A stretch of 64,000 nt of DNA from Strigamia acuminata (taxonomy: Eukaryota; Arthropoda; Chilopoda; Geophilomorpha; Linotaeniidae): positions 36,174,427 through 36,238,426 of the forward strand of contig OX442315.1 of NCBI GenBank assembly GCA_949358305.1, given 5' to 3'. A program made the translations under genes and the position numbers. A model generated the notes under the pieces. The model was not told where the DNA came from, made no database searches, and saw only the letters and a program-made list of their open reading frames with translations. Below are positions 31,970 to 41,600 of this stretch, one piece after another (position 1 is the first letter of the stretch; each line of letters begins with the position of its first letter).

Positions 31970-34900
31970 ATGCCATTCATCACTTCGCTGCTTTTCAGTA
32001 TTCACGCTTGCATCCTTCTTAATTTGCCTGTGTTTATTGGCCAAGGTCTAACGTGCAAAGATGATTCGGGGAAACCAGTGGACTGGTAACTATGAGCGTA
32101 TAACTATTTCGTGAGCTTTTTTTTCATTCCTCTTTCTACATTTGTAGGCATATCTCGTACAAATTACCACAACTCGACAGCACAAATCCTCGCATTGATA
32201 ATGGAACGGCATATTTTTACTTAGGCCCGGACGATGTTTCGTGGAGTTTGTCAAATAAGTCGATAACACAAAATGATACTTCGTTCGGTTTCACTTTACG
32301 TCCACTCTACGAAAAGGAGAAATCAAATGTACCGTACTTATTTTTTATTTCTTATTTTTAGTGCACCAAATCAACTAATTTATTGTTTTATTTAGGTAGA
32401 TTTTTATTTTCTGTACAACGATGAAGATCCAAATGGAAGTGTATCGGTATTTAGAGGACACACAAAAGGTGTTTACGAGGTGTGTTTGGAGTAAGTCAAA
32501 AACAGGATATTGTGTCAAGTCTGAAGTCACCTGGCAAATCAGGGAAGGGCATTTTAACAACAAAATATAATTCTCATTTTTTTTAGTCACGTGACATTCT
32601 CTGACTCACTATACGTGTTCAACAACAACAAAAAAACAATACAAAACAATACAAAAAACAATAAATAAATAAAAAGACCGATAAAAAACAATAAAAAAAC
32701 GTACAAATCACATTACAACTCGTAACTTGAGTTGTATGTTTTTTATTGTATCTCGTAATAATGAAATCTCGTAATAATGAAATCTCGTAATAATGAAATC
32801 TCGTTTTGTCGAGACTGAGATTCCGAGACGAGCGAGATCTGAAAGTACAGATAAGCAGTTTTTGATGATCCGATAAGACAGATATATCTCAAATTTGTGA
32901 CTTATTGATAAGTGATGTACAGCAGATGACCTGTCTTGAAATTGACGAAAATAATATAATTTCCTGTTATTTTAAGTGAAATAATCTTGACCGAGTCTTG
33001 TATCTTTGCAGGTGTTGTCGCTTTTGATAATACATCTGGATTTTGGTTGATCCACAGTATACCAAAATTTCCACCACACACCAACAAGGGTTATGATTAT
33101 CCAAAAAGCGGTCAAACATATGGACAAAGTTGTTTATGCATCACGCTGAATGTATCCGAAGTGGAGAAATTGAGTAATCCAAATTTACCTCGAGTCTGCG
33201 CCCGGTATCTCGAACTTGATGCCAAATTCAAACACTAAATCCCATTTTTTGCACATGAAAACACTAACGGCGACGCAGTGCAAGGAAAAATTAGTCAAAC
33301 GCAACGCAGAGTCTGTTCACACTGTAGGGCACGTGATCAGAGCTGAAACAATTGATGTAGCGTCTGGCCGATCAGATGGGTTCAATGAAACCTGGAATTG
33401 GATCTAGTTCTAGAAGAAGCAGGAATTGGCGTCAACGTCAAGAATTTTTGGACGCAAGCAGCTTGCGTTGCGTCAGTTTTCTTGCGTTGCGTCTAGTGTG
33501 AACACAAGCGTGAACCTAGCTTATCAGTTTGATGTTGGCTTCAAGGATACGGGCACAGATACACTTTCTGCATACATTGTTTCCATAACTAATTATATTT
33601 AATTAATTTCTAGGTTCGTTGTTGTACTTTAATGATCCATGTGTTTATGATTTTTATTTACCTGACGCAATTGCAATGAAATACCCATTATTGGATGCAA
33701 TCTCCAAAAAGAAACACATTTCTCAGTCTCCGTGGAATAGAACTCTTACGCTTACAACTCCTGGCAACATTTTCTTTCAAGCGTTTGCCAAGTATAAGAA
33801 TTATGACAAAGGTAAGAAAAGCACATTTTTTTTAACTTACCGTAATTGATAAATTGTAAATTTATATTTATTTATTTCAGATCTGTATTCATCTTGGTTA
33901 GCCCCATACTTCGGATCAGACTTGTATTCAGAGACGTGGCAAAATGGACATGGCAAACTGCCTTCAGATTGTGCACATGAGTGGACAGTGGAGAATATTG
34001 AGGGAATCTCATTTGAGTCAACAAACATTTCGTTCGCATCAACACATGACCATTCAAAGTTTGCAGTTGCCAATGGACAAGTGCCGTGGGCTTGCATCGG
34101 TGATATCAACAGAATGGTAATTTGATTTCTAATTAATATTTTTTGAAGTAATGGTTAGCATTTAATGGACACACTGGCATATTACAAATTTGGGCACACT
34201 AGGGCCCTATATTTCTAAGGGCCCCATTTCAGTTGGATTAATTTTCCAAAAATAAAATAAAACCACCTTACACTATTGCATTTTTGTTTTATTTAGTATA
34301 AATTGGTGGGCCCCCATTGGGTGCCAGTATCCAGGACACTCAAGCACTACAATGTATCACGACCTGAATATAAGCCAAATATGAATTGTTTGCAGGCTAT
34401 ACTAGTAGTTACCGATTCTGTATTTTTGTATTTTTGACGCTTAACACAGTTACTAGTTGAGTAAGATTTAAATAACAAAGTTTACGCGCAAAGTTGTTCG
34501 CGCGTAGGTCCAGGTCTGTGGGAAATCCTTAATTTGGCCGCTTCTTAGAATGACAACACTATTTATATTTTACAAGACTATGCTTACGTGTGGTTAATGT
34601 AATGTAAAAATGAGTTACGGTACTCAGATTTCAACTGACTCACTGACTCACTGAGCATGGCTTAAAATAGTGGACAACAGCACGGTTTGGTTAGCTTAAA
34701 GATGGAATACGTTTTTAAAGATGCAAATAACGATTAGAAGATTATTCAGTGTTGAATTATGTCTTTTATTCGCACTAGCAGTTGACTCATTCTTACATGA
34801 GGTTCTGTGTCGTGCATGGATTAGTGAAGGAAAGTGACGATCTCACTTAAAGTCTAAGAGAGGTGTGTCTCTGTTGACAATTAAGCAAAAAGTAGTGTTT

Positions 34901-37778
34901 TGGAGGTAAGGCAGCCCAGAAGTCACCTTATGATCACATGATTGACAAGCCGTGTCAACTGTGATCAGGGGTGGGGAAGAAAAAAAAATATGATGTTGAG
35001 AGCTATTGTATGCGCAAAGATCTTTTGCACATAAATTACAGAGGATGAGTTGGCAGAATAAATAAACATAAATGAAATAAAAATAAAATAGAAATTTAAC
35101 CTTCCCATAGCCAAGCCTAGTTTCCACCATTGCTAGCTAAGGTCGGTCATTTCTGCCTTCTTTTAAAAATCCTTCTGCACATGTGCACAATCACATTTTT
35201 CCTGGTGCAATCGCATTTTTCCTGGTAAAAGCACATGTTTTAGGACTACTTTTAATACGCCACCTAGTGCAAACAGATGGCAAAGTGGTGTACGGCGCTC
35301 CCATTAAGGGTGTTTTATATTATAAATATTAAATTATCTTATTAATTATTGAAAAACTATTTGTATTTAGACATTATAAAATAAGAAAAAAATGTTTTTG
35401 AGGAATAAAAGTTAACCTCATTAATTAATTTTCAGGAAAAAAAGAATTACAGTGATTTTTGCACTTCTGTAATTTTTTTGACCTACCATGGCTATGGGAA
35501 GGTTAAAGGAAAATGGGGGAAAGTCCAAAAATAAAGCTGTCAAAATGCATACCTACCGCCTCATTTAAACGCCCAGGCGTTTAATAATTTTTTGAGCCGA
35601 CCTTCCGGCGCCAATTTGAAGCCCGGCGTTTATTTGGGTCCGGCGCATAACCGAAAAATCGGCAATTTTTCGCAAAAAAGTGATTTTTCTGCAAAAATCA
35701 CCGCTTTTTCGCAAAAAACCGGCGATTTTTGGGACCCGGCGCTTAATCGGGGCCGGCGCCAATTCCGTCGATTGCCGATGACTGCCCGGCGCTAAAACGG
35801 GCCCGGGCGTTTAAATGAGGCGGTACGGTAGTTTAGACATTCATTTGAATAACAAGAGTTGTGTAAATGCTGTTCAGATGCAATAAACTTAAATAACTCC
35901 AGAAAACATACTCTGTATGTTTAGAATTGCAGTTCCACACGTTTTATCATCTTAAATTTGTGCATTGCGGCAGAAATTGGACAAAATCGGCCACTATTTT
36001 TAACTTAGATCGACACAGCTCTCAATTAGATCGACCAGAGCAAACGACAAGAATTTATATTTAAAATTTGGCGTTTAAACAAGCAGTTAATACGTTGTTT
36101 ATAGTCTAAACGACTTTTCAAATGCAGCTGGTGTGGTAGACTCCTATTGGCACCATAAATGAAGTGGCTCAAAAACTTCGAAAAGAATAAGTTGGATATT
36201 CATTTTAATTCGAATTGGATTTGTTTGAAACTGGAATAACTTCGAATAGAATCAATTTGAAAATCCAACATGTGAAATAATTTGAAAAATTTGATATGAT
36301 TTGGCTGATCTGTGGGCACTCACTTACAAGGTGAAGATGTTCTGTTTCCACGACTGGCTGGAACTAATGGCACCTGGTTAGGTGAACAGTGCCCATCAAG
36401 AAGAGGATCCTCAACAGCTCCTACGACATGTCGTCGGAGCTGCGACCTGATTGCAGCCAATCAGGACAGAGGATTAAGCAAGGTCTCTTCGTGGCTTGAC
36501 CGCCATCTTGGAGACAGTTTAATCTCCAGTCCCAGGCTGACTGGTTGTGAGAGCTCTACGATGAAAGAGACGATGGCGACTTTGGTCGCGATGAGAGGCG
36601 TGATCGCTCTCAAGGCTGAAATGACTTGAGACGACTCGTTGGCCATGCTGCAATGCACGGCAGGTAAATGCCATCCGACCACGTGGTCAGCGGTTGAACT
36701 GGGCTGTGTTATTGCAAAGATTATATTAATTATATTAATTCAAACTGTGTGTTTTCTTGTGTTGTTTCTAATCGTGAATGGTATCCAAACGCCCTATGGT
36801 CCTCCCCTGGCCATGAGACAACCGACCGCCACTCACAAGTATTACTGTACTTTTATACACAGTGGTTCATGTGCGAACTAGGCATAATCTTGGTTTTGTC
36901 CGTATTTGTTTGTGTTATACTATTATTTCCTAATGCAGGTAAATGCTAGGTGCATTTATAAAGTCATTTAAACTGGTTTATATTTTTTAAATCAATCTAA
37001 ATGTAAAATTTTACGTGTTAATTTTTTTTAAATGTTTTGATCAATGTGTCTAGTATTTGCTACTTCTGCACCAATTCATCTACGCTTAACTGGTAGCTCA
37101 GATTTGTGATATTATGTCAGATTTTTTAAATAGTAAACTTTATCCGCTCAGTGAAACGACGGATTCCCATTGGCCAGCGAGCAAGTTAGATTCCCATTGG
37201 CTTCCTCAATCATCATTTTGGTAGTATTATGACAAATACAAATCACAAACACTTGTCACGACTGTAAAAAAAAAGCGATGTTATTTTTTACTTTAGTTTT
37301 TTTTTAATGTCGTTTTAAATTTCATCTTAAGACATCACTAATCGCTCGAGTGTCTATTTTCTTCACAACTTAAAATAAATTACTGTCCCAAAGACCCATG
37401 GTGGCAATAATGCCATATCCGCTTACCACAAGACATTATGTGTTATATTCCAACTGCAGCACAAAAAATGTGTTTAAATTTGGCATCACAAAGTGGTATC
37501 GGAACATCTAACTTTTGTTCTTGATTAATGAAAACGTTCTTGGCAAATCCTTCGCACAACTTGCGTTAGATTAAGATTTTATCTTCCAAGTTACCACGAA
37601 TTGAAAAATATCTTCATTATTCAAATTTGAAAAATGTTGGTTTACAAAACGAGTCAATCTTCTTTGTCAGGAACCCCAGAAGAGAAGAGGTGGTGGTACC
37701 GTCTGCATCAACTCCCCAACTGTGTGGAAAAATTTCCATCAACTAATCACCAAAGTCGAATCTTGCAACGGAGTTTAA
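31970..37778 (+). CDS. DNASE2: Deoxyribonuclease II, complete gene
   Basis: Seven exons in consistent phase: 31970-32085, 32148-32328, 32396-32468, 33012-33173, 33614-33811, 33881-34116 and 37671-37778, totalling 357 aa plus stop, the usual family size. The N-terminus is a signal peptide (MPFITSLLLFSIHACILL) followed by CKDDSGKPVDW, as in secreted or lysosomal acid DNases. Family motifs appear in order: RGHTKGV (first active-site HxK-type motif), GFWLIHSIPKFPP, YGQSCLC, SQSPWNRTLTLT, DLYSSWLAP, HDHSKFA (catalytic His region), PWACIGDINRM, and in the last exon RRGGGTVC and VESCNG. The enzyme cleaves DNA at acidic pH without metal, mostly in lysosomes. ATG 31970 is the only start giving a signal peptide. 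Several donors are weak (GTAATC, GTACCG, GTGTTT), but family alignment fixes them. The last exon follows a 3.55-kb repeat-rich intron. Confidence 0.93.
33200..33554. mobile_element. 355-bp MITE in DNase II intron 4
   Basis: The left end GCCCGGTATCTCGAACTTGA and the right end (reverse complement GCCCGTATCCTTGAAGCC) are imperfect terminal repeats of about 33 bp. Inside them, GCAACGCAGAGTCTGTTCAC and GTTGCGTCTAGTGTGAAC form subterminal inverted repeats. A relative lies at 37794-44176, split by the BEL element. No ORF. Confidence 0.6.
35552..35828. mobile_element. GC-rich MITE-like element, second copy of the CGCCGG family
   Basis: TA lies at both edges (35550-35551 and 35829-35830). The ends, CC(G)TACCGCCTCATTTAAACG, are inverted repeats of about 30 bp with one missing base on the left. 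The interior repeats CCCGGCG and CGGCGC motifs. It is related in ends and motifs to 803-1112. Confidence 0.6.
36310..36680. other. GC-rich patch of unknown nature
   Basis: Base composition here is clearly richer in G and C than the surrounding intron, and open frames exist on both strands (about 105 codons plus, 73 codons minus). None shows a known domain. There is no tRNA-type A/B box pair. It could be a transposon fragment, an RNA or an exon of a nested gene; the sequence does not decide. Confidence 0.35.
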
Positions 37779-38226
37779 TCCAATCCAATCTGTGCTGGTA
37801 TCAAAATGCCAAATTCAAACACTTAATTCCATTTTTTTCCAGGAAAACAAAAAAGTTTACAATTGTTTACTGCACATGAATTAACAGTTCGCTGCATTCA
37901 AAAACTAACATATTTTGTGTTTTACTTCAATTTTAAACCAAAAATGACATCATTTCCTGTTTAAACCCATGTTAAAACTTAAAATACACTTAAACTAAAA
38001 TTCTTATTTTAATTTTTGAATGCAGCTACCGCCATTACCAGTGTTGTGCGCGTTACCGTTACTGTAATGTCGTTACTGTTAGCGTAACTTAATTTGGCAA
38101 GTGTAACGCAACGTTGATTTGTTACTTTTTTTGTAGTAACGACCGTTTATTAAACGTTACATTACCGTTACATTTATACATGTTATCATGTAAAAAAAAG
38201 TCATGTATTTGTTGTGTGACAGTTTG

Positions 38227-38545
38227 TGTGAAAACTGACGAGTTTTAGATGTTTGGGGTCGCGCGTTCATGTTCGGTGTCGTGCAGTGAAGCCATCATCC
38301 AGGCGGTGCTTTCTTGTGCGAGATTGTATGACGCGCGTACGGAAGTCCAGTTATTCGTCATAAATTATCATGTTTGACCTATGTTCCTGTTTTTCCAAAT
38401 GTAAACCCCAAATATTGTTACAATAAATCTTGTCTTTATGTTAAAAGCATGGTTTTATTTTGTCTTCAGAAAAATTCCAGTTAAGTTAGAATTTCAATCA
38501 GTTTTTTTAGCAAAAATAGCTTCTTTTAAATTGCGAGATTTCACA
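38227..38545 (+). repeat. BEL/Pao 5' LTR (319 bp)
   Basis: TG...CA ends. It contains AATAAA at 38422-38427 as likely polyadenylation signal. No strong TATA box was seen. Confidence 0.95.
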
Positions 38546-38563
38546 TGGTGCCGAAACCCGGGA
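38546..38563 (+). promoter_or_regulatory. BEL/Pao primer-binding site
   Basis: TGGTGCCGAAACCCGGGA starts immediately after the LTR, with the TGG expected from tRNA CCA pairing. I could not assign the tRNA with confidence. Confidence 0.75.
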
Positions 38564-38642
38564 AGTAACAGTGAATCCGGACAGAACAGCTCGAAAGAAC
38601 TCGTAATTTCAAAGAAAAGCACCAAGACCAGACAAGGACAAG

Positions 38643-41600
38643 ATGGACGCCCTTGATCGTTTGCGCGCACAGCAAGAAACAGCCAGATTGGGAGCGGATC
38701 GATTGGTAAATACAGTTATCGTCGAATTAGCATTAGCGCAATCAGATGCGATAGTTTTAAGAAAGCTAAAAAACCAATTAAACGCTAAAACTGAACAATT
38801 AAATGATCTCGATGAGAAAGTGTCACCATTCATTGTAACGCGAGCAGACTTACAAAAGGAAGAGGAGGACAATGAAGAGTATCGAGAGAAAATTATTGAT
38901 GCGCTTACAGATATCGACATCAAATTAGACGTATTAGCTCCACCAGCGGTAGTTATTAATCCAGGCGCTCCAAACAACGGATCGGTCAGCAGTACGAACG
39001 ATTGGACAGTGAGACTCCCGAAACTCGTAATGAAGAAATTTTCGGGAAACCCAATCGAATGGAGCGATTTTTGGTCGAATTTCGAGTTGAGTGTAAATGG
39101 GAACACTTCCATCACTACCAAAGCTAAGTTTGTGTACTTAAATTCGGTTCTCGAAGGCACAGCAGCGGCTGTGGTGCGAGGACTAAAGATAAGTGATGAG
39201 AATTATGCAGCGGCAGTCACGCTTCTTCAAAATCGTTTTGGAAGAAAGGAGGTGATTGTGAATGCCCATTTGCAGATGTTGATGAAGCTTGAGCCAGTCA
39301 AGCGACTCAACGACCTCGACAGGCTTAGAAAATTGTACGACACGTGCGAGATGCATGTCCGTAACCTCGAAAATGAAGGAATAGAAACCACGACGTTTGG
39401 CGTTATGTTGTGTCCCTTGTTGCGTGCAGCGATTCCAGACGTGATCGCTTTAGACTTTTCGCGGAAAAACAGTAATAATACCCATGACCTTAAGCTATTT
39501 TTAGAATTTTGGCGAGAAGAATTAGAAATTCGAGAACAGAACGCAGCCGACAATGCACGATTCGCAACCAAAGAGGTCGAGAAAAACGTCGCGAAGACGT
39601 ACGGAGACACCAAGAAGACAACACGTTTCGAGAAACCAGCTTCTTCGAGCGCGTTGATGACCAACACTTCCGATTCTACTTGTATTTTCTGCAGCGAAAC
39701 CAGCCACAAGAAGGAAGACTGTCCCTTATCAATTGCAGATCGATTGAAGCGTTGCCAGCAAGCTCGACGTTGCTTCAAGTGTTTGGCGAACAAACACATG
39801 GCCCGAAACTGCCCACAGAAGGAAAAATGCGTACAGTGCGAACGATTTCACCACATATTGTTGTGCGAAGGGCCGACAGAAAAAGCAGAGAACGTTTTGG
39901 CGTCAACAGTAACTACAGCTAACACTGACATTTTCTTGCAAGTCCTAATGGCCAACGTGGAGTCCAACCACAAGACGAAAACGGTGCACTGTTTCTTCGA
40001 CGGAGGCAGTCACCGGTCGTTCATCAGTTCGAAGTTGGTTAAAGAAATTGGAGCTCAAGTTGTGGGAGAACAACTTATCAGCATTACTGGTTTTGGTGAA
40101 ACAGTAGCTAAGCCAGAGAGTCGTCGAAGAGTTAAAATTACATTACGAAACACCCAAATTAATGACAATTCTTTCGATTTAGAACTCATAGAAGTGCCGT
40201 GGATCAGCAATTCCTTAGCAAAACAGTCGGGAGTTCACGTGCGTGAGAAGTTGAAGCAAAATAACATTGTTTTGAATATTGATCAGCTTTCAATTCAACC
40301 GAACGAAGTGTCAATTTTGATCGGTGCTGACAACTTTTGGCGCATTGTTACCGGCGAGACAAGACGATTAGACGAAAATCTGATGTGTTTGCATACAGGA
40401 CTTGGGTGGACGATGCACGGAGCGATTCGAAGTGAGGAAACGATAACCAAACAGCCGACCATTCAGGTGCATCTTGCGCGTTACGAGGATCGACTGGACA
40501 ACATGCTGAAACGTTTTTGGGAGTTGGAAGACTTGGGTATTCCACACGAGACTCTTACTGACCATCAAGACGAGGACGATCAAGCAGTGACAGCGTTCAA
40601 GAAGTCGATTAAATGGACTGGTGACAGATATGAAGTGCGGTTGCCGTGGCTAATGCCGAAAAGTGAACTAGACAGTAACTATCAAATCGCTTTAAAAAGA
40701 TTGTGGAATTTAGTCCGAAAATTTAGAAAAGATCCCGAACTTTATTATCGCTATAAGAAAGTTTTGGATGACCAGATGGCGGAAGGAATCATTGAGACGG
40801 CCCCAGAAGTGTCAGATCAGAGCGGTTGTTACTATTTGCCGCACAGTCCCGTCATACGAGAGCGTCGTAGTACAACTAAATTGCGTATCGTGTACGATGC
40901 CTCGTCGCACGCGCAAAAAAGCCGCTCGTTGAATGATTGCCTCTTTACTGGGCCAAACTTGTTACCAGAACTAATCAATGCATTGTTATTTTTTAGACAG
41001 TTAATAGTGGCGTTGATAAGCGACATCAAACAAGCGTTCCACCAGATTTTGCTCCATCTGGACGACAGAGATGCAGTGCGATTCTTGTGGATTGCCGCTG
41101 ACTGGGATTTAGTGAGCCCGATTAAGGTGGAGATTCTCCGACAGACTCGAGTTCTGTTTGGGGCGTCTCCAAGCCCATATTTGCTGAACGGGACCATCCA
41201 ACATCACTTGGAGAAGTACGCAACAAAGTATGCAGAATTGATCGCGCGACTGTTGAAACGATTCTACGTGGACGACTATTTAGACAGTGTCAGCACCGAC
41301 CAAGAGGCGATCGAAACGTACAAGAAAGTGTCCGAAATAATGTGTGAAGCAAGTATGGATTTGGTTAAATGGAACAGTAATTCGAAACTTTTACGTGAAC
41401 AGTTTAAAATCGATCACCCGGAGACAGAGCTCGAGACTGAAGTTAAAGTGTTAGGGCTGAAATGGAACTGTGAATTGGATGAATTGGCACTCGATCTCGA
41501 GGAAGTGAAAACGACTCTCGAACGTGAATTAATCACCAAACGACGAGTGATCCAATTAGTGGCCCAAGTTTTTGATCCGTTGGGTTTTGCATCGCCATTT

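Larger units (their letters stand above)
34117..37670 (+). other. DNase II intron 6, repeat-filled
   Basis: A 3554-bp intron between a GTAATT donor and a TTTGTCAG acceptor. It contains the GC-rich MITE at 35552-35828, sequence resembling 1280-1400 near 35980-36135, a GC-rich unexplained patch at 36310-36680 and an inverted-repeat arm near 36945-37030. The short ORFs inside it show no similarity to DNase II. Confidence 0.6.

Noticed and set aside
33174-33238. Extension of DNase II exon 4 to an in-frame stop
   Set aside because: Family alignment continues perfectly from 33173 to 33614 in the next exon; the extension is intron and MITE sequence.
36312-36682. 105-codon plus and 73-codon minus ORFs
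   Set aside because: No domain, no supporting splice signals and located in the DNase II intron; described only as a GC-rich patch.
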